Positions 44,159 through 52,860 of a stretch of 64,000 bases of DNA are shown one piece after another (positions within the stretch are counted from its first letter, which is position 1; each line of letters opens with the position of its first letter). This stretch comes from Streptomyces stelliscabiei (GTDB lineage: Bacteria > Actinomycetota > Actinomycetes > Streptomycetales > Streptomycetaceae), in NCBI RefSeq assembly GCF_014873495.1, contig NZ_JADBGF010000001.1, forward strand, positions 930,001-994,000. Direction: 5' to 3'. Below the pieces are notes generated by a model that worked only from the letters and a program-made list of their open reading frames with translations, was not told the origin of the DNA and did not search any database. The translations under genes were made by a program, and so were the position numbers.

Positions 44159-44983
44159 ATGACCGTACGCAAGAACCAGGCGACCCTGACCGCCGACGAG
44201 AAGCGGCGCCTCGTCGACGCGCTGATCGCGCTGAAGCGCTCCGGCCGCTACGACGAGTTCGTCACGACGCACAACGCGTTCATCCTCGGCGACACCGACA
44301 ACGGCGAACGCACGGGCCACCGTTCGCCCTCCTTCCTCCCCTGGCACCGCAGATTCCTGCTGGAGTTCGAGCGGGCCCTGCAGTCCGTGGACCCGGCCGT
44401 CGCCCTGCCCTACTGGGACTGGACGGCCGACCGCACGACCCGCGCGTCCCTGTGGGCGCCCGACTTCCTCGGCGGCACCGGGCGCAGCCGCGACGGGCAG
44501 GTGATGGACGGCCCCTTCGCGGCGGCCACCGGGAACTGGCCGATCACCGTACGGGTCGACGGCCGTACCTACCTGCGCCGCTCCCTCGGCGCCGGGGTGC
44601 GGCAGCTGCCGACCCGGGCCGAGGTGGACTCGGTGCTCGCGATGCCGACGTACGACATGGCGCCCTGGAACAGCGCCTCGGACGGCTTCCGCAACCACCT
44701 GGAGGGCTGGCGGGGCGTCAACCTGCACAACCGGGTGCACGTCTGGGTGGGCGGCCAGATGGGCACCGGGGTCTCCCCCAACGACCCCGTCTTCTGGCTG
44801 CACCACGCGTTCGTCGACAAGCTCTGGGCGGACTGGCAGCGTCTGCACCCCGGTGCCGCGTACGTGCCGGCCGCCGGGACTCCGAACGTCGTCGACCTGA
44901 ACGAGCCGATGAAGCCGTGGAACGACACCACACCGGCGGCACTGCTGGACCACACCGCCCACTACACGTTCGACGCGGCCTGA
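44159..44983 (+). CDS. melC2: Tyrosinase MelC2
   Basis: A 274-residue type 3 copper monooxygenase that oxidises tyrosine to dopaquinone and so starts melanin synthesis. The CuA site has His in TTHNAFILG, GHRSPSFLPWHRRFLLEFE, and the CuB site has His in NLHNRVHVWVGGQMG and FWLHHAFVDKLWADWQ. All six ligands are present. The enzyme has no signal peptide of its own and is exported with MelC1. ATG 44159 follows GCAAGGAGCC. Confidence 0.96.
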   Translation: MTVRKNQATLTADEKRRLVDALIALKRSGRYDEFVTTHNAFILGDTDNGERTGHRSPSFLPWHRRFLLEFERALQSVDPAVALPYWDWTADRTTRASLWAPDFLGGTGRSRDGQVMDGPFAAATGNWPITVRVDGRTYLRRSLGAGVRQLPTRAEVDSVLAMPTYDMAPWNSASDGFRNHLEGWRGVNLHNRVHVWVGGQMGTGVSPNDPVFWLHHAFVDKLWADWQRLHPGAAYVPAAGTPNVVDLNEPMKPWNDTTPAALLDHTAHYTFDAA

Positions 44984-44993
44984 CCGTGTCGAC

Positions 44994-45019
44994 GCGTTGA
45001 TCCTCGGGGAGTTGGGTAC
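44994..45019 (+). promoter_or_regulatory. Candidate SigB-type promoter of the SRPBCC gene
   Basis: GCGT, 16 nt, then GGGTAC (45014-45019) fits GNNT-N14-16-GGGTAY, 67 nt before the start codon at 45086. Confidence 0.35.
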
Positions 45020-45085
45020 CCGCTCCGGACGCGCCCGGGGTGACCCGGACGCGATCGACACGCAACCGATGTGAGGAGGCGACCG

Positions 45086-45538
45086 ATGACCCAGATCGAG
45101 GAGTCCGTCGAGGTCCACGTCCCCGTCCGGACCGCCTACAACCAGTGGACGCAGTTCGAGACGTTTCCCGAGTTCATGAGCGGGGTCGAGCGGATCGAGC
45201 AGCGTTCGGACACGCTCACGCACTGGGTGACCAAGGTGGACGGCGTGCGGCGGGAGTTCGACGCGGAGATCACCGAGCAGGTCCCGGACGAGCGGGTGGC
45301 GTGGACGACGGTCGGCGGCGAGGCCCGTCAGGCCGGCGTCGTCACCTTCCACCACCTCTCCGAGGAGCGCACGAAGGTCATGCTGCAGATGGACTTCGAG
45401 CCCACGGGCACCGCCGAGAAGGTGGCCGACAAGCTGGGGGTCGTGAAGCGGCAGACCAAGGGCGACCTGGAGCGCTTCAAGACGTTCATCGAGAAGCGCG
45501 GCCGGGAGAGCGGGGAGTGGCGCGGCGCCGTCGTGTGA
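45086..45538 (+). CDS. SRPBCC-family protein (polyketide cyclase/COQ10-like)
   Basis: A 150-residue START-fold protein: IEESVEVHVPVRTAYNQWTQFETFPEFMSGVERIEQ, then THWVTKVDGVRREFDAEITEQVPDERVAWTTVGGEARQAGVVTFH. This is the common Streptomyces SRPBCC subgroup, often stress-induced and membrane- or lipid-associated. The exact ligand is unknown. ATG 45086 follows GAGGAGGCG. The SigB-like promoter in front fits a stress role, as inference. The gene is convergent with the RNase H gene. Confidence 0.85.
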   Translation: MTQIEESVEVHVPVRTAYNQWTQFETFPEFMSGVERIEQRSDTLTHWVTKVDGVRREFDAEITEQVPDERVAWTTVGGEARQAGVVTFHHLSEERTKVMLQMDFEPTGTAEKVADKLGVVKRQTKGDLERFKTFIEKRGRESGEWRGAVV

Positions 45539-45578
45539 CGCGGGCGCCCTCCCACGAAAGCGCTGTGCCGTGCGGCGG

Positions 45579-46310
45579 CTACTCGGCTCCGGCCGACGCC
45601 GTCGTACGGCACTCCGGGTGGCCCCAGCCCTGGTCGTTCTTGGCGATGGGCTCACCCGCGGCGTAGGGGCGGCCGCACAGACAGCGGCCGGGGAACTTCG
45701 CCTTGATGGTGCGGGACGACGCCGAGGACGAGGAGGAGCCGGTCCGGGTGCCGGACCTGGCGGGCTTCCCGGACTTTCCTGATTTCTTCGCCGCGCTCCA
45801 GCGCGACGGGACGGCGTCGGGCGCGGCCGGAGGTTCCGGGGAGCCCAGCTCGGTGCCGGCCGGTTCCTGGACGACGGCCGCCTGGCTCGCCGCGCGGTCG
45901 GCGAAGTCGTTGAGAGGGTCGCCGTCGACCTGGTGCGCGGGCACGTAGCGGAAGTCCACGGTACGGCCGGTGAGCAACTCGTCGATGCGGACCACGAGTT
46001 CCCGGTTGGCGACCGGCTTTCCGGCGGCCGTGCGCCAGCCGTTGCGCTTCCAGCCCGGCAGCCAGGTGGTGACCGCCTTCATCGCGTACTGGGAGTCCAT
46101 GCGGATCTCGATCGGGACGGCCGGGTCGGTGGCCGCCAACAGCCGCTCCAGCGCGGTGAGTTCGGCGATGTTGTTGGTGGCTCTGCCCAGCGGGCCGGCC
46201 TCCCACCGGGTGGGGATCTCAGCGTCCTCGGCGACCACCCAGGCCCAGCCCGCTGGTCCGGGGTTTCCCTTGGAGGCTCCGTCACAGGCGGCCACAACAC
46301 GTTCCGGCAT
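45579..46310 (-). CDS. Ribonuclease HI with C-terminal metal-binding-like tail
   Basis: A 243-residue protein. The RNase H domain (about 1-145) has the catalytic residues in ACDGASKGNPGP, IAELTALE, MDSQYAM and PLNDFADRAA, so it should cut RNA in RNA-DNA hybrids. A linker rich in Ser, Lys and Pro leads to a short C-terminal module, FPGRCLCGRPYAAGEPIAKNDQGWGHPECR, where CxC and HxxC could bind zinc. Housekeeping RNase HI proteins lack this tail. ATG 46310 is preferred. ATG 46322 would add 4 residues. Confidence 0.87.
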   Translation of the reverse strand: MPERVVAACDGASKGNPGPAGWAWVVAEDAEIPTRWEAGPLGRATNNIAELTALERLLAATDPAVPIEIRMDSQYAMKAVTTWLPGWKRNGWRTAAGKPVANRELVVRIDELLTGRTVDFRYVPAHQVDGDPLNDFADRAASQAAVVQEPAGTELGSPEPPAAPDAVPSRWSAAKKSGKSGKPARSGTRTGSSSSSASSRTIKAKFPGRCLCGRPYAAGEPIAKNDQGWGHPECRTTASAGAE

Positions 46311-46385
46311 GCGCTCGATCATGCCATGGGTGGGGGCAGGGGACCGTCCATGGGTCCCCTGCCCCCACGTGTCCGGCCGGGCCGC

Positions 46386-47195
46386 TCAGTCGACGTCGGA
46401 GAGCGCCGGCATCTCGCCCTTGGTGTGGCTGACGTCGATGACCGAGAACGACGCGCCCTGCGGGTCGCTGAGCGCAGCGAAACGGCCGAAGGGGGTGTCC
46501 ATCGGTCCGAAGCGCAGGATCCCGCCCCGCTCGGTGGCCCGGGCGACCGCGGCGTCGCAGTCGGGGACGGTGAAGTACACGTTGATGTACGAGGGCACCT
46601 CGGGCGGGAAGTCCTCCGCCGTCATCTTCATCCTGCCGAGCAGCGGGCCCTGCCCCAGCTCGAAGACCCGGAAGTCCATCTGCGGGTTGTCGGGGTCGTC
46701 CATCCGCTTGGCCCGGAAGGAGAAGACGGCCGGGAAGAACACGTCGGACTTCTCGGGTTCGCGGGTGAAGACCTCGGCCCACACGTACGCGCCGGGCACG
46801 CCCATGGCCTCGAAGCCCTCGTGGACGCCCGCCTGCCAGACCCCGAAGACGACGCCGTCGGGGGAGCGGGCCAACAGCATGGAGCCGAACTCGCCGACCC
46901 GCATCGGCTCCATCAGCACCTCGCCGCCGTTGTCACGGATCCTGGCCGCCGTGGCGTTCACGTCCGGCGAGGCGAAGTACAGGCACCAGGCCGACTGGCC
47001 CTCCTGGCCGGGCATCGGCGGGACGACGGCGGCCACCGCCTTGCCGTCCGCGTACGCCTGGGTGTAGTTGCCGTACTCGGACGACGACCCGCCGAAGGTC
47101 CAGCCCAGTACGTCGCCGTAGAAACTCTTCGCCCCCTCGACGTCGCTGAACATCGCGTCGACCCAACAGGGCGTTCCCTCGGCATGTGCGGCCAT
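46386..47195 (-). CDS. Two-domain VOC (glyoxalase-like) protein
   Basis: A 269-residue protein with two vicinal-oxygen-chelate domains (about 5-125 and 135-265). The first begins PCWVDAMFSDVEGAKSFYGDVLGWTF and has YFASPDVNATAARIRDNGGEVLMEP. The second has VWAEVFTREPEKSDVFFPAVF and YFTVPDCDAAVARATERGGILRFGPMDTPFGRFAALSDPQGASFSV. This family is widespread in Streptomyces, with unknown substrates. It lies upstream of the RNase H gene on the same strand, with 75 bp between them. Confidence 0.85.
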   Translation of the reverse strand: MAAHAEGTPCWVDAMFSDVEGAKSFYGDVLGWTFGGSSSEYGNYTQAYADGKAVAAVVPPMPGQEGQSAWCLYFASPDVNATAARIRDNGGEVLMEPMRVGEFGSMLLARSPDGVVFGVWQAGVHEGFEAMGVPGAYVWAEVFTREPEKSDVFFPAVFSFRAKRMDDPDNPQMDFRVFELGQGPLLGRMKMTAEDFPPEVPSYINVYFTVPDCDAAVARATERGGILRFGPMDTPFGRFAALSDPQGASFSVIDVSHTKGEMPALSDVD

Positions 47196-47388
47196 CGCGC
47201 GTCTCTCCTCGGTCCGACGGGTGGTTTCCCGGCTCTCACGCTAACCAGGGCCGCTCGCGGACGCGCGCCGAAGGGGACGGACCGCGTGAAACCGGCACGG
47301 ATCCCCGGGTCGGGACCACGGCTGTGCGTCGTCTGATAATTTCGGCGACGCTCGCACTCCCGTTCGCCTCGACTCGTGAGGTGGCTCC

Positions 47389-47808
47389 ATGCCCGGCCGG
47401 CCGTTCAGACGTACGGTGCTGCCGTGCGCCCGGGGCCGGTCGGCGCGTGTCCTGCTGGTGGTCGCCTCGGCCCTGACCACGTTCCTGATGTTCTGCGCGG
47501 GCTCGCCTCCCGGTGAGGCTCCGGCGCAGCGACCGCACACGGTGTCGGCCGTGCCCGTGACGGAGGGGTCCGCCGTCGCGCGTGCGGGCCAGGTGGACCG
47601 CGACCCCTGTGAGCACAGTCCCGGCGGACACGCCTGCCACTCCCCCGACCCGGCCGCGGTGCTGGGCCAGGCGCCGCTGCCCGGCGCTCCCACCGCCGTC
47701 TCCTGGCAGCCCGCGACGGCCACGGCCCCGACGGCGCTCGACGGCTCGGGTGAGCCGGGGCTCTCCCGCCCTCCCGATCTCCACGAACTGCAGTTGCTCC
47801 GCGTCTAG
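47389..47808 (+). CDS. Small exported protein of unknown function
   Basis: A 139-residue protein with an N-terminal basic region and one hydrophobic segment (RVLLVVASALTTFLMFCAGS, about 20-38). A low-complexity Pro/Ala-rich part with CEHSPGGHACH follows, ending in DLHELQLLRV. The ending is seen in small Streptomyces exported proteins encoded next to DUF3105 genes, perhaps of the DUF6153 type, but I am not certain. The DUF3105 gene follows after 86 bp. The two probably form an operon. Confidence 0.6.
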   Translation: MPGRPFRRTVLPCARGRSARVLLVVASALTTFLMFCAGSPPGEAPAQRPHTVSAVPVTEGSAVARAGQVDRDPCEHSPGGHACHSPDPAAVLGQAPLPGAPTAVSWQPATATAPTALDGSGEPGLSRPPDLHELQLLRV

Positions 47809-47894
47809 GCCGGCACCGGCCCGCGCGACACATTCCGGACGACCAGCAGCACCGCCGGGCCCGTACGGGGTCACGGCGGGGAGAAGGACACCCC

Positions 47895-48584
47895 ATGGCT
47901 TCATCCAAGGCGAAGACCAACAGCGGCGGCCCCAAGGGCGGGAAGAACAGCCCCAAGGCCAGGGAGGCGGCGCGGCGGGCCCGCGTCGAGGAGATACGCA
48001 AGGCCGAGCAGGCCCGTGAGCGGCGCTCGCGCGTGCTCATGATCGGCGTCACCACCGCCATTCTCGCCGGCCTCGTCGGCGGCGGCTGGTACCTCATCGA
48101 CTCCGCGCAGGAGAAGGAGGCGGCGGAGGCGGCGGCGAAGGCCGCGCCGGTCGACGGTGTGAAGAGCTGGTCGAAGCTCACCCAGAACCACGTGTCCGAG
48201 CCCGTCACGTACAAGATGAGCCCGCCGGTGGGCGGCGACCACAACCAGGTGTGGGTCAACTGCGACAAGCAGGTGTACACCAAGGCCGTGCCGAACGAGA
48301 ACGCGGTGCACGCCCTGGAGCACGGCGCGGTCTGGGTCACGTACAACGACAAGGCGGCCGAGGCCGACGTCGAGTCGCTGACCGGGCTGGTGAAGAAGAC
48401 GACGTACACCTTCATGAGCCCCTACGAGGACCAGTCCTCACCCATCGTGCTGAGCGCCTGGGAGCACCAGCTCAAGGTGGAGAAGGCGTCCGACCCTCGG
48501 GTGCGGAAGTTCCTCACCAAGTACGTCCAGGGCGAGCAGACGCCGGAGCCGGGTGCCGCGTGCAGCGGCGGCATGACCCCCTGA
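47895..48584 (+). CDS. DUF3105-family membrane-anchored protein
   Basis: A 229-residue protein. A Lys/Arg-rich N-terminus is followed by one membrane helix (VLMIGVTTAILAGLVGGGWYLI, about 48-69) and an outer DUF3105 domain with THVSEPVTYKMSPPVGGDHNQVWVNCDKQVY-like features, namely PPVGGDHNQVWVNC, ENAVHALEHGAVWVTY and SAWEHQLKVEKASDPRVRKFLTKYVQGEQTPEPGAACSGG. The conserved His and Cys residues suggest metal binding, as in the related copper-handling region, but function is unknown. The ATG follows GGAGAAGGACACC. Confidence 0.88.
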   Translation: MASSKAKTNSGGPKGGKNSPKAREAARRARVEEIRKAEQARERRSRVLMIGVTTAILAGLVGGGWYLIDSAQEKEAAEAAAKAAPVDGVKSWSKLTQNHVSEPVTYKMSPPVGGDHNQVWVNCDKQVYTKAVPNENAVHALEHGAVWVTYNDKAAEADVESLTGLVKKTTYTFMSPYEDQSSPIVLSAWEHQLKVEKASDPRVRKFLTKYVQGEQTPEPGAACSGGMTP

Positions 48585-48782
48585 CCCGGCCGGGTGGGGC
48601 GTCCGGCCGGACCGGGCGCCCCCGTGGGGTCGGCGCCGGAGCATGACCGCCTCGGCTCCGGCGCCCGTGCGGGGGCCGTGCCTCGGCCGGACCCCCACGC
48701 GTGGCCGACACATGTCTTCCGCCCCGACCCGGGCTGTGCTTGCCTGGGGAACCGTTTCGACGGCCGGGGCGGGAGTCGCCGT

Positions 48783-49724
48783 ATGCGCAGGGCGTGGATC
48801 GTGGGAGTGGCCGGGGCGGTGCTCGCCGCGCTGTCGCTGGGCGCGTGCGGGGATCCGGAGTCCGCTCCGGAGGGGACACCTCCGTCTGCCACCGCGCCCG
48901 ACCCGTCACCGACCACGCGTCAGCGGGCCGCCACCGCGCCCCCGGACAGCGGCGGGGACGCCGGTACGGCGAAGCCGGCGCCCGAGGTGCTCTACCTCGG
49001 GGACTCGCTCGCCGTGGAGAACCAGAAGGTCCTCGGCGCCCAGCTGAAGGACGAGCTCGGAGCCGTCTACACGAGCGTGCCGTACGGGGGCACCACCCTG
49101 TGCGACTACCTGGAGGGCACGGCCGACCGGTCGCTCGTCCCGCCCCGGGACAAGGCCGCCGCCCTGGTGCGGCGGCTGGGCCCGGACTACGTGGTCCTGC
49201 AGTTCTGGGGCAACTCCTGGGACTACACGCCCTGCATGGACGGGGTCACCTACGGCAAGGCCCGTACGGAGTACGTCCGGCGGTACGAGGCCGCCGCCGA
49301 GCAGCTCACCGAACAGATCGCCGACGCGGGCGGCGAGCACCGGCCGACGATCGTGTGGGTGCTCCAGGGCCCGGACCCGATGACCCCGGACCGGGTGCGC
49401 CGGGTGAACGCCCTCTACGAGAGGCGGGCCAGGGCCTCCGGTGACATCACCGCCGACGCCGGCCGGGCCGTGAGCCCGGCCTCCGACCGCTACACCTGGA
49501 CCCAGTACCTGCCGTGCACCCCGTACGAACGTGCGCACGACGGCTACTGCACCCAGCCGGGCCGGGCCCGCACCGCCCTCCACCACGACCAGGACTACCT
49601 GCACTTCTGCCTGGCCCCGACGACGTCCACGCCGAGGCCGTGCCCGGTGGTGTCGCCCGGCATCACGCGGATGGCCCGCGAGATCACGCGGGCCATCGCC
49701 GACGAGGTCTCCCAGGGCCCCTAG
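48783..49724 (+). CDS. SGNH-hydrolase-like lipoprotein
   Basis: A 313-residue secreted protein. The signal ends with a lipobox LGAC (Cys22), so it is probably a lipoprotein. After a Thr/Pro/Ala-rich linker, the SGNH/GDSL fold begins with LYLGDSLAVENQ (catalytic Ser), has PYGGTTLCDYL and LQFWGNSWDY (Gly and Asn blocks), and ends with DQDYLHFC, which holds the Asp-x-x-His pair. Such proteins are esterases or polysaccharide O-acetyl transferase/esterase partners. The substrate is unknown. It overlaps the end of the convergent terC-type gene by 4 bp. Confidence 0.82.
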   Translation: MRRAWIVGVAGAVLAALSLGACGDPESAPEGTPPSATAPDPSPTTRQRAATAPPDSGGDAGTAKPAPEVLYLGDSLAVENQKVLGAQLKDELGAVYTSVPYGGTTLCDYLEGTADRSLVPPRDKAAALVRRLGPDYVVLQFWGNSWDYTPCMDGVTYGKARTEYVRRYEAAAEQLTEQIADAGGEHRPTIVWVLQGPDPMTPDRVRRVNALYERRARASGDITADAGRAVSPASDRYTWTQYLPCTPYERAHDGYCTQPGRARTALHHDQDYLHFCLAPTTSTPRPCPVVSPGITRMAREITRAIADEVSQGP

Positions 49725-50725
49725 ACCGGCTGCGACGTGTGCTCGTCGTCGCCCGCGCCCGCCGCGTCCCGCTGGTCCCGCTGCTGCTGCCGCTTCGAGG
49801 CCCACAGGCTCGTCACCGTCGTCACGGCCAGGACCAGGACGATGAAGCCGAGGGAGAAGGGGATGGAGATCTCGGGGACGTGGACCCCGGACTCGTGCAG
49901 GGCGTGCAGGACGAGCTTGACGCCGATGAAGCCGAGGATGATCGACAGGCCGTAGGAGAGGTGGACCAGCTTCTTCAGCAGGCCGCCGATGAGGAAGTAC
50001 AGCTGCCGCAGGCCCATCAGGGCGAAGGCGTTGGCGGTGAAGACGATGTACGGGTCCTGGGTGAGGCCGTAGATCGCGGGGATGGAGTCGAGCGCGAAGA
50101 GGACGTCGGTGGAGCCGATCGCGAGCATCACGACGAGCATCGGCGTCATGACGCGCTTGCCGTTCTCCTCGATCCACAGCTTGGTGCCGTGGTACCGGTC
50201 GGCCACCCCGAAGCGCTTCTCCACGGCCTGGAGGAGCTTGTTCTCCTCGTACTCCTCCTCGTGGGAGCCCTTGCGGGCGTCCTCCACCAGCTTCCAGGCG
50301 GTGTAGATCAGGAACGCGCCGAAGATGTAGAAGACCCAGGAGAAGCTGGAGATGATCGCCGCGCCGGCCGCGATGAAGATCGCGCGGAGCACCAGCGCCA
50401 TGAGGACGCCGACCATCAGGACGCGCTGCTGGTACTGCGAGGGCACCGCGAACTTCGCCATGATCAGGACGAAGACGAAGAGGTTGTCGACGCTGAGGGA
50501 CTTCTCGGTGATGAAGCCGGCGAAGAACTCTCCCGCGGGCCTGCCCCCGCCGACGGCCAACACCCCGAGGCCGAACGCGATGGCCAGGGCGATCCAGACG
50601 GCCGACCAGATACCGGCCTCCTTGATCGACACGTCGTGGGGTTTTCGGCCGATGAAGAAGTCGACGGCCACCAGGAGGCCCAGGGCGACGATCGTGAGCA
50701 GCCAGGTGGTCAGGGAGACGTTCAA
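49721..50725 (-). CDS. TerC-family membrane protein
   Basis: A 334-residue polytopic protein of the TerC/Alx family. Family motifs VDFFIGRKPHDVSIKEAGIWSAVWI, EKSLSVDNLFVFVLIM, AIGSTDVLFALDSIPAIYGLTQDPYIVFTANAFALMGLRQLYFLIGGLL and HLSYGLSIILGFIGVKLVLHAL are all present, with the acidic residues that may bind metal. TerC proteins are linked to tellurite resistance and Mn handling, and to metallation of exported enzymes. TTG 50725 is chosen because GGAGG lies 4 nt upstream. An upstream hairpin could control translation (see 50733-50791). Confidence 0.88.
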   Translation of the reverse strand: MNVSLTTWLLTIVALGLLVAVDFFIGRKPHDVSIKEAGIWSAVWIALAIAFGLGVLAVGGGRPAGEFFAGFITEKSLSVDNLFVFVLIMAKFAVPSQYQQRVLMVGVLMALVLRAIFIAAGAAIISSFSWVFYIFGAFLIYTAWKLVEDARKGSHEEEYEENKLLQAVEKRFGVADRYHGTKLWIEENGKRVMTPMLVVMLAIGSTDVLFALDSIPAIYGLTQDPYIVFTANAFALMGLRQLYFLIGGLLKKLVHLSYGLSIILGFIGVKLVLHALHESGVHVPEISIPFSLGFIVLVLAVTTVTSLWASKRQQQRDQRDAAGAGDDEHTSQPV

Positions 50726-50732
50726 GGTTCCT

Positions 50733-50791
50733 CCGGGTAACAGGTGGTGCCCGGCCAAGCCTCACCGGAGTCCTTTGCGGCCGCTACCCGG
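50733..50791 (-). promoter_or_regulatory. Candidate structured leader of the terC-type gene
   Basis: Seven bases (minus strand CCGGGTA, 50791-50785) can pair with TACCCGG (50739-50733), which includes the bases next to the GGAGG ribosome site. The 45-nt loop between has further pairing potential. This could be a translational switch, but it does not match the yybP-ykoY (Mn) riboswitch core as I know it. Confidence 0.3.
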
Positions 50792-50882
50792 CTCAGGTAA
50801 AGAATCGGCGACATCGCGGTGCCGCCCTGGTGGGAGGCCCGGCCACGGGGGCCGCCCACCGGAACGAGGATGTGCGGAACGG

Positions 50883-51362
50883 CTATTCGCCCGCGTACGC
50901 CTTCTCCAGCGCGGCGAGGTCGAGCTTGCCCATCGACATCATCGCCGCCGTCGCGCGGGCCGCCTTCTGCGCGTCCGAGTCGTTGATCATCTCGATGAGG
51001 GCGGTGGGCACGACCTGCCAGGACACCCCGAACCTGTCCTTGAGCCAGCCGCAGGGGCCCGGCTCGCCGCCCTCGGTGAGGCTGTTCCAGTAGTAGTCGA
51101 TCTCGTCCTGGTCGGCGCAGAGGATCTGGAAGGAGACGGCTTCGGTGAACGTGAACTGCGGGCCGCCGTTGAGCGCGACGAACCGCTGGCCGTTGGCCTC
51201 GAAGTCCACGGTGAGCACCGTGCCGGCGGGCTGGAACGCGCCCTCGCCGTAGTGGGTGACGCGGCCGAGCCGTGAGTTCTTGAAGATCGAGACGTAGTGG
51301 GTGGCGGCCTCCTCGGCCTGACCGTCGAACCACAGGCAGATGGTGAATCCGTCGCTGGACAT
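50883..51362 (-). CDS. PhnB-like VOC protein
   Basis: A 159-residue protein of the PhnB/3-demethylubiquinone-methyltransferase-like VOC group. It has [101 protein letters not shown] and the C-terminal [25 protein letters not shown]. Function is unknown. ATG 51362 follows GAGGAGGCACCC. It is divergent from the clpP3 gene, with the PopR-type boxes in the gap of 221 bp. Confidence 0.9.
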   Translation of the reverse strand: MSSDGFTICLWFDGQAEEAATHYVSIFKNSRLGRVTHYGEGAFQPAGTVLTVDFEANGQRFVALNGGPQFTFTEAVSFQILCADQDEIDYYWNSLTEGGEPGPCGWLKDRFGVSWQVVPTALIEMINDSDAQKAARATAAMMSMGKLDLAALEKAYAGE

Positions 51363-51473
51363 GGGTGCCTCCTCGGGCGGGGGTGTGTCGTCTCTGTATC
51401 GACCGATCCTGCTTCCGAAACTCATCGGTGGCGCGGGCATCCGCTGCGTCGCATCACGGCGGGCGGTCGCCGC

Positions 51474-51503
51474 TCTGCCGTCGGCGAATCTGCCGTGGGC
51501 AGA
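51474..51503. promoter_or_regulatory. Two tandem PopR-type operator palindromes upstream of clpP3
   Basis: TCTGCC-GTC-GGCGAA (51474-51488) is directly followed by the perfect palindrome TCTGCC-GTG-GGCAGA (51489-51503), 80 nt before the clpP3 start. They match the pair of TCTGCC-N3-GGCAGA boxes described, from memory, for PopR control of clpP3-clpP4 in S. lividans. Confidence 0.8.
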
Positions 51504-51583
51504 GAAAGGCCAGGTGAGGGGTGGTTCGTGGGGAGAGTGGAGACAGCGGCCACCGCGGTCGTGTTCACCCTCAGGGAGGAACC

Positions 51584-52240
51584 GTGGCTCCACTGACCAC
51601 CGGCCGGGCCCCGACGCTCGCCCCGCGCGCCGAGGAGGGCGACACCTCGCCGTCGCGCTTCGACGACCATCTCGCCGCGCAGCTCCTCGCCCAGCGGATC
51701 GTCCTCCTCGGCACCCAGGTCGACGAGGTCTCCGCCAACCGGGTCTGTGCCCAGTTGCTGCTGCTGTCGGCGGAGGACCCGCGCACCGACATCAGCCTCT
51801 ACATCAACAGCCCCGGCGGTTCGGTGACCGCGGGCCTCGCCATCTACGACACGATGCGGCTGATCCCGAACGACGTCTCGACGCTGGCGATGGGCTTCGC
51901 GGCGAGCATGGGTCAGTTCCTGCTGAGCGTGGGCGCCCACGGCAAGCGCTACGCGCTGCCCAACGCGCGCATCATGATGCACCAGCCGTCGGCGGGCATC
52001 GGCGGCACCACCGCCGACATCGAGATCCAGGCGGAGAACCTGGAGTTCACCAAGCGGGCCATCGAGCGGATCACCGCGGAGCACACCGGCCAGACCGAGG
52101 AGACGATCTCCCGGGACGGCGACCGCGACCGCTGGTTCACGGCCGAACAGGCCAGGGAGTACGGGATGGTCGACCGGGTCGTCGAGGCGCTCGACGACGT
52201 GCGGCCGGCCTCGTCACGCCGACGGATGGGACTGCAGTGA
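51584..52240 (+). CDS. clpP3: ClpP3-type Clp protease subunit
   Basis: A 218-residue ClpP-family serine peptidase. The triad is complete: Ser108 in MGFAASMGQ, His133 in RIMMHQPS, and Asp in [21 protein letters not shown]. The N-terminal 30 residues form a propeptide-like extension. In Streptomyces ClpP3 and ClpP4 replace the housekeeping ClpP1P2 when that is lost or inhibited, under control of PopR. GTG 51584 follows AGGGAGGAACC. The PopR-type boxes are upstream and popR lies downstream of clpP4 on the other strand. Confidence 0.92.
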   Translation: MAPLTTGRAPTLAPRAEEGDTSPSRFDDHLAAQLLAQRIVLLGTQVDEVSANRVCAQLLLLSAEDPRTDISLYINSPGGSVTAGLAIYDTMRLIPNDVSTLAMGFAASMGQFLLSVGAHGKRYALPNARIMMHQPSAGIGGTTADIEIQAENLEFTKRAIERITAEHTGQTEETISRDGDRDRWFTAEQAREYGMVDRVVEALDDVRPASSRRRMGLQ

Positions 52241-52842
52241 TGGGGACGTACACGATTCCGAACGTGGTCGAGCGGACTCCGCAGGGCGAACGGTCGTACG
52301 ACGTGTTCAGCCGGCTGCTGTCCGAGCGGATCATCTTCCTCGGTACGGAGATCGACGACGGGGTGGCCAACGTCGTCATCGCGCAGCTGCTGCACCTGGA
52401 GTCCTCGGCGCCGGAGAGCGAGATCGCGATCTACATCAACTCGCCCGGGGGATCGTTCACTTCGCTGATGGCGATCTACGACACGATGTCCTACGTACGC
52501 GCGCCGATCTCGACGTTCTGCGTCGGGCAGGCGGCCTCGACGGCGGCGGTGCTGCTGGCGGGCGGGGACCCCGGGCGGCGCTTCGTGCTGGAGCACGCGC
52601 GCGTGCTGCTGGGGCAGCCGGCGAGCGGAGGCCGTCAGGGCACGGTCTCCGATCTCGCTCTGCAGGCCAAGGAGATGGTGCGCATCCGGGCCCAGGTCGA
52701 GGACGTGCTCGCGCGGCACACCGGGCGCGAGGTGTCCGGTCTGCGGGCCGACATGGATCGGGACAAGGTGTTCACGGCGGAGGAGGCGGTGGCGTACGGG
52801 CTGGCGGACGAGGTGTTGAACCGGCGGCTGGTGGGGGTCTGA
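52240..52842 (+). CDS. clpP4: ClpP4-type Clp protease subunit lacking the catalytic His
   Basis: A 200-residue ClpP-family protein. The Ser is kept (Ser100 in [12 protein letters not shown]) and the Asp is kept (about 175 in [20 protein letters not shown]), but the residue that should be His reads Gly125 in [11 protein letters not shown]. It is therefore unlikely to cut peptides by itself, and probably forms mixed rings with ClpP3. The ATG shares its A with the clpP3 TGA (TGATG), so translation is coupled. Overall length and the handle region ([28 protein letters not shown]) are normal for ClpP. Confidence 0.9.
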   Translation: MGTYTIPNVVERTPQGERSYDVFSRLLSERIIFLGTEIDDGVANVVIAQLLHLESSAPESEIAIYINSPGGSFTSLMAIYDTMSYVRAPISTFCVGQAASTAAVLLAGGDPGRRFVLEHARVLLGQPASGGRQGTVSDLALQAKEMVRIRAQVEDVLARHTGREVSGLRADMDRDKVFTAEEAVAYGLADEVLNRRLVGV

Positions 52843-52860
52843 GGGCCGCCCGCGCGAACA

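Noticed and set aside
50726..50882. yybP-ykoY manganese riboswitch before the terC-type gene
   Set aside because: The conserved loop sequences of that class as I know them could not be found. Only a generic long-range stem is seen.
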